Assembly: GCF_003597675.1 (NCBI RefSeq)
Contig: NZ_CP030827.1
Location: 930,001-994,000 of the forward strand
Reading direction: 5' to 3'
Length of the DNA stretch: 64,000 bases
Source: Neorhizobium sp. NCHU2750
GTDB taxonomy: Bacteria; Pseudomonadota; Alphaproteobacteria; Rhizobiales; Rhizobiaceae
A program made the position numbers and the translations under genes. The notes under the pieces are model-generated. The model ran no database searches. It was not told the origin of the DNA and worked only from the letters and a program-made list of their open reading frames with translations. Of the stretch, positions 1-8,233 are shown in pieces (within the stretch, counting starts at the first letter, position 1; each line of letters opens with the position of its first letter).

Positions 1-683
1 TGAGCAGCGGTGCACTGCGCTATCGCTATTATGCCCATTGGGGCATGACCACCGAGGATGTGGCAAAGATCGTGCTGCTTTCCGGCGTCACCGTCGGCCT
101 CGGCATGGCGGTGCTTGCCGGCGTCGTCATGATCGCCAATCCGCAAGATGCGGCAGGCGTGCTGCATCTTGAGCAGAGCCTCGTCATGATGATCGGCATC
201 GGCTGCCTTGCCGCCACGCTCCTTTACATCCTCGCCGCCGCCTTTCTCCGTGTGCCTGTCAGGATCCGCAGCTGGACGTTCAAGATGCCAACCTGGAGGA
301 TCGCACTGGCGCAGGTCGCGATCGGCGCCATCAACTTCGCCTTTGTCTCCGCCTGCCTGCGGGAGGTGATGGCGGCCAGCGCCGATGTCAGCTACCTGAA
401 AGCTGCCACCGCCTTCGTGCTGGCGAATGTCGCCATTCTCGTCACCCATGCGCCGGGTGGCCTCGGCGTGCTGGAAGCGACGGTGCGTCACGTCATGGGC
501 GATCAGGCCTCGATCGGCTCGCTCGTCGCCTTCCGGGTGATCTATTTCTTCATCCCGCTTTTCATCGGCCTGCCGCTGTCGCTCGCCGTCGAGGCCCTGT
601 TCCGTGCCCGAAAATCTCGTTCGGATGATAGGGGGGCGAGCAACGCGGCAGGCGAGGCGATGATGCCCGCCGAACCTGCCTGA
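1..683 (+). CDS. UPF0104/YbhN-type integral membrane protein (5' end missing)
   Basis: The reading frame is open from base 3 and runs off the left edge, so only the C-terminal part is present; the Met at base 45 is internal. The piece carries several hydrophobic segments and the sequence THAPGGLGVLEA, typical of the lysylphosphatidylglycerol synthase transmembrane domain family (UPF0104, YbhN). Members act in the inner membrane and are thought to flip or transfer lipid-linked groups. The charged tail after the last membrane segment (RARKSRSDD) is probably cytoplasmic. Family assignment is good; the substrate cannot be read from the sequence. Confidence 0.75.
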   Translation, partial: SSGALRYRYYAHWGMTTEDVAKIVLLSGVTVGLGMAVLAGVVMIANPQDAAGVLHLEQSLVMMIGIGCLAATLLYILAAAFLRVPVRIRSWTFKMPTWRIALAQVAIGAINFAFVSACLREVMAASADVSYLKAATAFVLANVAILVTHAPGGLGVLEATVRHVMGDQASIGSLVAFRVIYFFIPLFIGLPLSLAVEALFRARKSRSDDRGASNAAGEAMMPAEPA

Positions 684-702
684 CCACGTGGGGGCGGACA
701 TG

Positions 703-728
703 AAAAAGGCGCCGTCACCGGCGCCTTC
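703..728 (-). terminator. Rho-independent terminator of the NYN gene
   Basis: A perfect 9-bp stem (AAGGCGCCG, 706-714, with CGGCGCCTT, 719-727) closes a 4-nt loop. Read on the minus strand it is followed by five T residues, so it fits the end of the NYN-domain gene. The same hairpin may also slow transcription from the membrane-protein gene arriving on the plus strand. Confidence 0.75.
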
Positions 729-785
729 AATCTGTAGGCTTCTGCTCGTAGCTCATGCCTTTGCGGAGCAGCGGGCGTTCGCCAA

Positions 786-1364
786 TCAGGAATCCGCCGG
801 CTCGACCGGCTCGGCTGCCGGACGGGCTGGCCTTTCGCTCGGGTCACGGCCGACCTCTGCCTTCAGCGTCATCAGATCGATGAAGTGATCGGCCTGCCGG
901 CGCAGGTCGTCGGCGATCATCGGCGGCTGCGTCTGCATCGTCGAGACGACCGAGACCTTGCGGCCGCGCCGCTGCAGTGCCTCCACCAGTGTCGTAAAAT
1001 CGCCGTCGCCGGAGAAGATCACCAGGTGATCGACGGTTTCCGACTGTTCCATGGCATCGATCGCAAGTTCGATATCCATGTTGCCCTTGATCTTGCGGCG
1101 GCCGAGACTGTCAGTGAATTCCTTCGCCGGCTTGGTCACGACCTTATAGCCGTTATAGTCCAGCCAGTCGATCAGCGGCCGGATCGAGGAATATTCCTGG
1201 TCCTCGATCAGCGCGGTGTAATAATAGGCGCGCAGCAGATAACCGCGCTTCTGGAAAGCCTTCAGAAGCTTGCGATAATCGATATCGAAGCCGAGGCTCT
1301 TCGAAGCCGCGTAAAGATTTGCGCCGTCGATAAAGAGAGCTATTTTCTCTCTTGGGTCAAACAT
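786..1364 (-). CDS. NYN domain protein (LabA/DUF88 type, putative ribonuclease)
   Basis: 192 residues. NYN domains are PIN-like Mg2+-dependent nuclease folds. The three acidic motifs are present: LFIDGANLY near the N terminus, GNMDIELAIDAM in the middle and FSGDGDFTTLV after it. A Pro/Glu-rich tail of about 20 residues follows the domain. The frame is open for 10 further codons upstream, but the Met at 1364 has a GGAG Shine-Dalgarno and fits the family start MFDPREK. The gene lies next to rpoZ-rsh on the opposite strand, an arrangement known in rhizobia. An RNA-processing role is inferred from the fold. Confidence 0.85.
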   Translation of the reverse strand: MFDPREKIALFIDGANLYAASKSLGFDIDYRKLLKAFQKRGYLLRAYYYTALIEDQEYSSIRPLIDWLDYNGYKVVTKPAKEFTDSLGRRKIKGNMDIELAIDAMEQSETVDHLVIFSGDGDFTTLVEALQRRGRKVSVVSTMQTQPPMIADDLRRQADHFIDLMTLKAEVGRDPSERPARPAAEPVEPADS

Positions 1365-1815
1365 ATGTCTCCATCCCTTTTTCTGCCCTTTCATGGGCCT
1401 GTCGGCAAACCAAAAGTTGAGCCGAAGATATTGGAATAATCCCCTACATTATGAATTATTCATATATCTGTCATTTATGGCACGATTCGCAATATTCCAA
1501 GCACGCATTGATTGAATTGTGGCTTACTCCCCCAGCCACTTTAGTCTTATTTCAGCGACTTGTATCCCTCGGTTGCACGCTTTCCGATTATAACAAGCCG
1601 TAATCCATTGCTGGATCACGTCGACAATTGCGCATCTCATTGTGGCGAGGCTTTGATGGAGATCACGCGCATCGTTGTTTAGCCGCAGGAAATAGGCAAA
1701 TTGCTTGTATTTCGGACGGACATCCGACCTGAGGTCAGGAAAAACTTGAAATTCCCCCCCGATGGCTGTATCGGGCATGACAATTCCGGAAATTCACGAC
1801 CGCAAAGGACAGGCT
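1365..1815. other. AT-rich intergenic region upstream of rpoZ
   Basis: This 450-bp stretch between two divergent genes is visibly richer in A/T than the rest of the window, especially 1430-1510. It must hold the promoters of the NYN gene and rpoZ, but I could not single out a convincing -35/-10 pair. An 84-codon open frame lies on the minus strand at 1524-1778; its codon use is unlike the neighbouring genes and I recognise no family, so I do not call it as a gene. Confidence 0.5.
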
Positions 1816-2220
1816 ATGGCCCGTGTCACAGTAGAAGATTGCATTGACAAAGTCGACAACCGTTTCGAGCTGGTACTTCTCGCGAGCCACCGTGCACGCC
1901 AGATTTCCCAGGGTGCCTCGATCACGATCGACCGCGACAATGACAAGAACCCGGTCGTCGCTCTTCGCGAGATTGCGGACGAAACGCTGTCTCCCGACGA
2001 CCTCAAGGAAGACCTGATCCATTCGCTGCAGAAGCATGTCGAAGTGGACGAGCCCGAGCCCGATCCGGCCGCGCTCATCGCTGCCGGCGGCGTGTCTGTT
2101 GCAGCCGATGCCGAAGACGACGACCAGCCGGAAGCCATCAACTTCGACCAGATGTCGGAAGAAGAACTGCTGGCCGGCATCGAAGGTCTCGTTCCGCCGG
2201 AAAAGAGCGACGATTACTGA
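1816..2220 (+). CDS. rpoZ: DNA-directed RNA polymerase omega subunit
   Basis: 134 residues. Omega helps RNA polymerase assemble by chaperoning the beta-prime subunit, and contributes to ppGpp binding. The N-terminal 70 residues carry the conserved core ([35 protein letters not shown]). The acidic C-terminal extension ending PPEKSDDY is usual in rhizobial omega. An ATG at 1762 in the same frame would add 18 residues with no family match; the start at 1816 follows AAAGGACAGGCT. The rsh gene follows 136 bp downstream, the common rpoZ-spoT/rsh order. Confidence 0.96.
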   Translation: MARVTVEDCIDKVDNRFELVLLASHRARQISQGASITIDRDNDKNPVVALREIADETLSPDDLKEDLIHSLQKHVEVDEPEPDPAALIAAGGVSVAADAEDDDQPEAINFDQMSEEELLAGIEGLVPPEKSDDY

Positions 2221-2356
2221 TAGATTGGTGCCCCAGGGCAACTTATCGTTCATCGTATCGCCCTAATCTGGTTGTCTCAATTGTGATGGCTGCGCTAACC
2301 CATGGTTGGCGCGCCATTTTCTTTTTCTCAAGGTCGGTCCAGAGGCAAATCCAAGA

Positions 2357-4603
2357 ATGATGAGGCAGTACGAGCTCGTTGAGCGGGTGCAGAAATACAA
2401 GCCCGATGCCAACGAAGCTCTTCTCAACAAGGCCTATGTCTATGCCATGCAGAAGCACGGCAAGCAGAAGCGTGCCTCCGGCGACCCCTATATCTCCCAT
2501 CCGCTCGAAGTGGCGGCCATCCTCACCGACATGCATCTCGACGAGTCGACCATTGCGGTAGCACTCCTGCATGACACGATCGAGGATACGACGGCGACCC
2601 GCGCCGAGATCGACGAACTGTTCGGCGAGGATATCGGCCGTCTCGTCGAAGGGCTGACCAAGCTGAAGCGCCTCGACCTCGTGTCGAAAAAGGCCAAGCA
2701 GGCGGAAAACCTGCGCAAGCTTCTGCTCGCCATTTCAGACGACGTCCGCGTCCTGCTCGTCAAGCTCGCCGACCGTCTCCACAACATGCGCACGCTCGAC
2801 CACATGAAGCCCGAGCAGAAGGCGCGCATTTCCGAGGAGACGATGGATATCTATGCGCCGCTTGCCGGCCGCATGGGTATGCAGGACATGCGCGACGAAC
2901 TGGAGGACCTGTCCTTCCAGTACATCAATCCCGAAGCCTACGAGACCGTCACCCAGCGGCTGGCCGATCTCTCCGCCCGTAACGAGGGCCTGATCAAGAA
3001 GATCGAGGACGAGCTGCGCGAACTCCTCGTCGCCAACGGCCTGAACGACACTTTCGTCAAGGGCCGCCAGAAGAAGCCATACTCCGTCTTCCGCAAGATG
3101 CAGTCGAAGTCGCTCTCCTTCGAGCAGCTGTCCGACGTCTATGGTTTCCGCATCATCGTCGATGACGTTGCCTGCTGCTACAAGGCGCTCGGCATCGTCC
3201 ATACCCGCTGGCGCATGGTACCCGGCCGGTTCAAGGATTATATCTCCAACCCCAAGCAGAACGATTACCGCTCGATCCATACGACGATCGTCGGTCCCTC
3301 GCGCCAGCGCATCGAGCTGCAGATCCGCACCGAGCTGATGCAGGAAATCGCCGAATACGGCATTGCCGCGCATGCGCTCTACAAGGACGGCAGGGCAGGG
3401 GCGAAGGGCGACGAGCTTCTGCCGAAGGAGAGCAATGCCTATTCCTGGCTGCGTCACACGATCGAATCGCTCGCCGAAGGCGACAACCCGGAAGAATTCC
3501 TTGAGCACACCAAGCTCGAACTCTTCCAGGACCAGGTCTTCTGCTTCACCCCCAAGGGCAAGCTGATCGCACTGCCGCGGGGTGCGACCCCGATCGACTT
3601 CGCCTATGCGGTCCACACCAATATCGGCGACACTACCGTCGGCGCCAAGATCAACGGTCGCATCATGCCGCTGGTGACGAGGTTGAACAACGGCGACGAG
3701 GTGGAGATCATCCGTTCCGGCGTGCAGGTTCCTCCGGCCGCCTGGGAAGAGATCGTTGTCACCGGCAAGGCCCGTTCGGCAATCCGCCGCGCCACCCGCA
3801 TGGCGATCCGCAAGCAATATGCCGGCCTCGGCCACCGTATTCTGGAGCGCACCTTCGAGCGCGCCGGCAAGGTCTTTTCCCGCGAGGCGCTGAAGCCGGC
3901 CCTGCACCGGCTCGCCCAAAAGGATGTCGAGGATACGATCGCCTCGGTCGGCCGCGGCGAAACCTCGTCGCTCGACGTGCTGCGCGCCGTCTTCCCCGAT
4001 TACAAGGATGAGCGCGTCACCGTTAAGCCTTCGACCGACGAAGGCTGGTTCAATGTCCCGAGCGCCTCGGGCATGATGTTCAAGCTACCGGCACAGGGTG
4101 CAGCCGCTCAGGCCGAAACGGAGAATGCGCAAGGCGCGGCGCTCAGTGCCACGCTCCTGCCGATCCGCGGCCTGTCCTCCAGCACCAAGGTACGCTTCGC
4201 CAAGAGCGGTGCAGTTCCCGGAGACCGCATCGTCGGCATCATGGGAGAGGGCAAGGGCATCACCATCTACCCCATTCAGGCACCGGCGCTGCAGAAATTC
4301 GACGACGAGCCGGAGCGCTGGATCGACGTCCGCTGGGATCTCGACGAGGCCAACAAGTCGCGTTTCCCCGCCACGATCGAGATGCACACGATCAACGAGC
4401 CGGGCACGCTGGCAACCGTCGCCCAGACGATCGCCCGCCTCGACATCAATATCCGCACCCTCACCATGGGCGGCAACCGCACCGAGGATTTCTCCGACAT
4501 CCTCATGGAAGTGGAAGTCTGGGACCTGCGCCAGCTCAACCAGCTCCTGTCGCAGCTGAAGGAACTCGACTGCATCTCGACGGTCAAGCGGATCTACGAT
4601 TGA
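2357..4603 (+). CDS. rsh: Bifunctional (p)ppGpp synthetase/hydrolase (RelA/SpoT homologue)
   Basis: 748 residues, the usual length of the single alphaproteobacterial long Rsh. Order of domains: HD hydrolase (His48, and His72-Asp73 in LLHDTIEDT); RelA/SpoT synthetase around 235-350, with the RFKDY motif of the bifunctional class; TGS around 385-450; and a C-terminal ACT domain around 670-748. It makes and degrades (p)ppGpp during amino-acid, nitrogen or carbon starvation. The frame stays open to a TTG at 2306, but the ATG at 2357 gives the family start MMRQYELVERV. Its partner RNA polymerase subunit rpoZ lies just upstream. Confidence 0.96.
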   Translation: MMRQYELVERVQKYKPDANEALLNKAYVYAMQKHGKQKRASGDPYISHPLEVAAILTDMHLDESTIAVALLHDTIEDTTATRAEIDELFGEDIGRLVEGLTKLKRLDLVSKKAKQAENLRKLLLAISDDVRVLLVKLADRLHNMRTLDHMKPEQKARISEETMDIYAPLAGRMGMQDMRDELEDLSFQYINPEAYETVTQRLADLSARNEGLIKKIEDELRELLVANGLNDTFVKGRQKKPYSVFRKMQSKSLSFEQLSDVYGFRIIVDDVACCYKALGIVHTRWRMVPGRFKDYISNPKQNDYRSIHTTIVGPSRQRIELQIRTELMQEIAEYGIAAHALYKDGRAGAKGDELLPKESNAYSWLRHTIESLAEGDNPEEFLEHTKLELFQDQVFCFTPKGKLIALPRGATPIDFAYAVHTNIGDTTVGAKINGRIMPLVTRLNNGDEVEIIRSGVQVPPAAWEEIVVTGKARSAIRRATRMAIRKQYAGLGHRILERTFERAGKVFSREALKPALHRLAQKDVEDTIASVGRGETSSLDVLRAVFPDYKDERVTVKPSTDEGWFNVPSASGMMFKLPAQGAAAQAETENAQGAALSATLLPIRGLSSSTKVRFAKSGAVPGDRIVGIMGEGKGITIYPIQAPALQKFDDEPERWIDVRWDLDEANKSRFPATIEMHTINEPGTLATVAQTIARLDINIRTLTMGGNRTEDFSDILMEVEVWDLRQLNQLLSQLKELDCISTVKRIYD

Positions 4604-4694
4604 GGGGTGATGGCGACGGTCTCTACCGCCGCCAGCCTTCGTCACGCAGAGAGTGTCGTTTCCGAGGGGGCGGCGACGTCGATAACGGCGTTGA

Positions 4695-5078
4695 CTACCC
4701 GGTGATCTCCACCGGCGTTCCGTCGGGCATCAGGATCACCGCCTCGTAAAATCCGTCGCCGGTCATGCGCGGCCCTGAGGATAGGCAGCCGTCCGTCCTG
4801 CAGCGCGCGGCAAGCGCGTCGACGGCCTCCCGGCTGCCGAGCGAAATGGCGATGTGATCCCATCCCGCATGTTCGTCTTCCAGCCGTTGCTTGATCCAGG
4901 GGCCGGTCATCAGCTCGATCTGGTCCGGCCCGTCCGGAAGTTCGACGAAGCGCGACACGAAGCCTTCGCGCCTCTTGCTGTGATAGGGCGCGCCGACGCG
5001 GGCGCCGAAATAGCGCTCGAAGAACGAGGCGGCGGCATCGAGATCTCTGGTCCACAGGGCAGAATGGGCGATACGCAT
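4695..5078 (-). CDS. VOC family protein (glyoxalase/dioxygenase fold)
   Basis: 127 residues with a vicinal-oxygen-chelate fold: an N-terminal half starting RIAHSALWTRDLDAAASFF and a C-terminal half with GWDHIAISL and PDGTPVEITG. Candidate metal ligands are His in AHSA, Glu in QIELMTG, His in WDHIAI and Glu in PVEIT, similar to lactoylglutathione lyase and related dioxygenases. The substrate is not predictable. The Met at 5078 is preceded by a GAGAG Shine-Dalgarno; an upstream in-frame TTG is less likely. It is convergent with rsh. Confidence 0.8.
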   Translation of the reverse strand: MRIAHSALWTRDLDAAASFFERYFGARVGAPYHSKRREGFVSRFVELPDGPDQIELMTGPWIKQRLEDEHAGWDHIAISLGSREAVDALAARCRTDGCLSSGPRMTGDGFYEAVILMPDGTPVEITG

Positions 5079-5180
5079 GGTCTCTCTCAAGGTTTGCAGT
5101 GGATGGTTGTGCTTTAATTGCGTCGGGGCGATGTCACAACAACGACGTGTCCAATATGGGGCGCCGTCATGCTGTCGCGC

Positions 5181-5885
5181 TCACGGCCTCCGCCCGCGCG
5201 AAAGCTCCGAAGCCCGCCACTGCTGCCATTGCCGCACCAGCTTCTGCCGCGGCATGGCGATGGGCTCCTCCATGACGTCGAGCCTGACAATTCGGTCGGC
5301 GCGGAAATGGCGAAATCCCTTTCGCAATTCACACCAGCCGATCAGCAGGCGATAGCTGTCCGCATAGCCGAGGATCACCGGCCAGATCATGCGCCGGGTC
5401 GTCTCGCCGCTGCCGGCACGGTATTCGAGCGCGATCTTTCTTCCCTCGCGGATCGCCTGCCGGATCGGGCGGGTGTCGATTGCAATCTCGGCCGGGATAT
5501 CGGCAGGCCTCATGCCGACGGCCGGCTCGGCGATAAATGGCAGAAGCGCGGGCGGGATCGTGGTGGAGATTTTCGCGATGAGGTCGCTCGCCGCATTGGT
5601 GAGCGCCGGGTCGCCGAGTCTTGCAACCATCTGGGCACCGAGCATCGCGGCCTCGATTTCCTCCGGGGTGAGCATCAGCGGCGGCATGTCGTATTGCGCG
5701 TCGATGACGTAACCGAACCCCGCTTCTCCCGTTATCGGAACGCGTTGCCCGATCAGGTCGGCGATATCCCGGTAGACGGTCCGCCGCGCCACCTCGAGTT
5801 CCTCGGCGATCTCGGCCGAGGTGACGGGCCGGCTCGACCGTCGAAGGATCTGGATGATCTGGAATAGCCGCTCGGCCTTTCGCAT
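5181..5885 (-). CDS. YafY-type HTH and WYL-domain transcriptional regulator
   Basis: 234 residues. The N-terminal helix-turn-helix (residues 1-55, RPVTSAEIAEEL then VARRTVYRDI) is of the DeoR-like HTH_11 class. The rest contains a WYL domain with the REGRKIALEYRAGSGETTRR stretch, thought to sense a small ligand or nucleic acid. It is divergent from the VOC gene at 5976 with 90 bp between them, so it probably controls that gene and itself. The start at 5885 has an AGGAG upstream and matches the usual MRKAERLFQI start; the frame is open much further back but without family support. Confidence 0.88.
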   Translation of the reverse strand: MRKAERLFQIIQILRRSSRPVTSAEIAEELEVARRTVYRDIADLIGQRVPITGEAGFGYVIDAQYDMPPLMLTPEEIEAAMLGAQMVARLGDPALTNAASDLIAKISTTIPPALLPFIAEPAVGMRPADIPAEIAIDTRPIRQAIREGRKIALEYRAGSGETTRRMIWPVILGYADSYRLLIGWCELRKGFRHFRADRIVRLDVMEEPIAMPRQKLVRQWQQWRASELSRGRRP

Positions 5886-5975
5886 GCCTGGTGACTCCTG
5901 CTGCCATAACGCTGGCAGCATGGCTGTGACAGAACCGCAAGGGAAGAGATCGTTTCGCCCCAAGGAGAGAAAACC

Positions 5976-6374
5976 ATGAAATTCGCGTCCACCCGCATCG
6001 TCGCTGCAGACATCCAGAGGATGGTGGCTTTCTATGAGCTGGTCACCGGTTGCAAGGCAGACTGGCTTGCTCCCGTCTTCGCCGAGATCGTCACGCCGGG
6101 CGCCGTCATCGCCATCGGAGGGCAGGAGACGGTCGCGCTTTTCAAGCCGGGCAGTGCCGAACCGGCGGCCAACAGGAGCGCGATCCTCGAATTCATGGTC
6201 TCGGATGTCGATGCCGAGTTCACCCGTCTCAAGGATCATGTCGAGGTCGTGCACGAACCGAAGGATATGCCATGGGGAAATCGCACCGCCCAGTTCGCCG
6301 ATCCCGAAGGCACGCGCGTGGCACTTTTCATGCCGGTGACGGAAGCGGCGAAAAGGCGTTTCGGCAGTCGTTGA
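5976..6374 (+). CDS. VOC family protein
   Basis: 132 residues. Single VOC-type unit pair: residues 1-50 (MKFASTRIVAADIQRMVAFY) and 65-120 (ILEFMVSDVDAEF, WGNRTAQFADPEGTRVALF). The WGN(R/T)-DPEG pattern is typical of bleomycin-resistance/glyoxalase-like proteins. A strong AAGGAGAG Shine-Dalgarno lies upstream. The divergent WYL regulator is the likely controller. The function may be metabolite detoxification or dioxygenation; the substrate is unknown. Confidence 0.85.
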   Translation: MKFASTRIVAADIQRMVAFYELVTGCKADWLAPVFAEIVTPGAVIAIGGQETVALFKPGSAEPAANRSAILEFMVSDVDAEFTRLKDHVEVVHEPKDMPWGNRTAQFADPEGTRVALFMPVTEAAKRRFGSR

Positions 6375-6421
6375 AGCGGATTGCCTTGCCCGGTCACCGC
6401 GGCACTTTTCATGAGCCGGTC

Positions 6422-6450
6422 TGACGGGCGGAAATAATCCCCGCCCGTCA
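6422..6450. terminator. Convergent hairpin between VOC and DUF3829 genes
   Basis: A perfect 10-bp inverted repeat (TGACGGGCGG, 6422-6431; CCGCCCGTCA, 6441-6450) sits between two convergent genes. Neither side has a T tract, so termination is inferred from its strength and position. Confidence 0.5.
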
Positions 6451-6484
6451 ATGCCTGTCGGCGGGTCATGACGCGCCGACTATC

Positions 6485-7480
6485 TCAGCACTGGTTCTCG
6501 TTCAGCTTGCTGATCATGTCGTTGTAATTCTGCATGAGCGACTTGGCATCCTCGCGCTCGCGCGACTGCATCAACTGGAACTGCGAGCCGTGCTGCTTGT
6601 CCTTCTCGTAGGAACCATCCTCGGTGCGCTGGATGATCTGCCGGCCGGTGGAAAGATAGGCATTGGCCTCGAACATGATCGCCGAGCAACCGGTCTTGTT
6701 CTTCTCGCGCATCTTGTTGTCATAGCCGGTGGCCATCTGGCCGAACTGGTCGAGCGAGGCCTTGAACGGGTCTTTCTTGTCGCCGAGGCCCTTGCCGTCG
6801 ATGAAGCTTGCGGCGAGGTCCATGCTGTCCTTGATGTGATAGACCATGCCGATGCGGAAATAGGCGGCGGTGTCCTTCTCCGTCTTGTCGAATTCGGCCT
6901 TGATGCGGGCCCGGTCCTTGGCATCGATGGCATTGACGTAATCCGTCTGCGCCTGTGCCAGCGCCGTCATGGCGGAGATATAGGCGGGCTGGATCTCGCG
7001 CCCATGCGCGCCCTTGTCACTCAGATAGGTCTTCGCCCCGATATAATTGCCCATGTCACGGTCCACCGGGTCGGCCTTGCCGAGCGCCTCGCTATAGGCC
7101 TGCGCCGGACCGTCGATTTCGGCCATGTCGGGTTTCATCGCCCGTGCCTTGTCCAGATTGTCCTTGATCCTGCCCATGGTGGAGGAAGAGGAGAAGAACA
7201 GGTTGTCGTTCTTGTCCTTGCGGTCGAACACCGGCTGGATATAGCTCTTGTAGGTGGAAAGATCCTCGGCATAGGAGCGCTGCACCGAATTGGCGACCTC
7301 GACATAGGCGTTGTACTTTTGCACTTCGGCCTGTTCGGCAGAGCTTTGCGTCTCTTGCCCTTGGTCCTTCTGGCTGGTCTTGCTGTCGTCGCAGGCCGAA
7401 AGGGCAATCAGGCAGGCGGCAAAGGCGAGCGGGCGAACCAGTCGACGGGGAGCCGATCTGAAAAGGGTATTGGCGATCAT
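6485..7480 (-). CDS. DUF3829 (YiiG-type) lipoprotein
   Basis: 331 residues. It has a lipoprotein signal peptide with lipobox LSAC (Cys30), then a Gln/Ser/Glu-rich linker, then a long, mostly helical DUF3829 domain (NAYVEVANSVQRSYAED and later FEANAYLSTGRQIIQR). It is expected to be anchored in the membrane facing the periplasm. The family has no well-established biochemical role. Two Cys residues (GCSAIMF and the C-terminal ENQC) could pair. The start at 7480 has a GAGGAAA Shine-Dalgarno; longer upstream reading is not supported. It appears to be transcribed alone. Confidence 0.82.
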   Translation of the reverse strand: MIANTLFRSAPRRLVRPLAFAACLIALSACDDSKTSQKDQGQETQSSAEQAEVQKYNAYVEVANSVQRSYAEDLSTYKSYIQPVFDRKDKNDNLFFSSSSTMGRIKDNLDKARAMKPDMAEIDGPAQAYSEALGKADPVDRDMGNYIGAKTYLSDKGAHGREIQPAYISAMTALAQAQTDYVNAIDAKDRARIKAEFDKTEKDTAAYFRIGMVYHIKDSMDLAASFIDGKGLGDKKDPFKASLDQFGQMATGYDNKMREKNKTGCSAIMFEANAYLSTGRQIIQRTEDGSYEKDKQHGSQFQLMQSREREDAKSLMQNYNDMISKLNENQC

Positions 7481-8233
7481 CAAATTTTCCTCTTTCGAAA
7501 TTCCGGGATGAAGGCCGCCTCCGGGGCGCAGTCGTCGGCAAAGTCGTCGATATTGCCTCGCGGCAGGACATGTCCCGGATGTCGCATCCGGCGCCGTCCG
7601 GCTTTCATCCATTGCGGGTGTCCTGTGTCTTGTGGACGTCCTCCTTTCCTGTGCGGCGCCGGCTTCTCCATCCTGCCCTGCAGGCAGGTTGGCGCGACCG
7701 GAAAACCGCTTCGGGCTGTCCCTGCGATCCATTGATATATCGAGGGAATTTTCGTCTGTCCGTGGATCGCTTCCTCGCGGGGAGCGAGGCTGCAGTCGCT
7801 AACTGCCGGCGGATCCGGTGACTTGAGGACTGTTCCTATTGCCGCAACGCCTGCTTGTCATGGGCAAGAAATCGCACTGCGGGCAATTTTTCCCGCGACA
7901 TGCGAGCGGCCCGGATTGCTCCGGCCGTCGAAGGTGAGCGTTGTACTTGGTGCCGTTGGTTCGCGGGGGGCGCGTGTCGTGAGGTCTTCGCCGCTTCGGC
8001 TAGCTTTAGACAGCCGGTCTTACTGCATCTGCGAAAGTAAATCCGATTCTCGCGAAAACTCTAATGCAGTGCAGCAAGTGTAAGATATTTTTTATAAAAA
8101 TGTCTCTAATGTTTAATCAAGGACAACGTGATCGGTCCCGATCCTCGCGCGCATGATGTGCACCGTCTGAAGACGGTTCCTGCCTTTTCCCCACCATGCG
8201 CCTCGTTTTCAGTTTTGCTGAGAAAGTCCCTCC
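7481..8233. other. 753-bp non-coding region upstream of the chemoreceptor pair
   Basis: No frame here has convincing codon use or a family match. The last 160 bp are notable: an A/T-rich patch around 8090-8120 is the best place for the chemoreceptor promoter, and a 16-bp word at 8146-8161 (CGCGCGCATGATGTGC) recurs exactly upstream of the second chemoreceptor gene at 10364-10379. The promoter of the divergent lipoprotein gene must also lie here, near 7480-7560. Confidence 0.5.

Noticed and set aside
1478..1490. TGGCAC...GC sequence resembling a sigma-54 promoter
   Set aside because: The GG and GC elements are 10 bp apart instead of 12, so it does not fit.
7481..7732. Upstream extension of the DUF3829 lipoprotein gene
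   Set aside because: It is not hydrophobic or conserved and would bury the lipoprotein signal peptide inside the protein.
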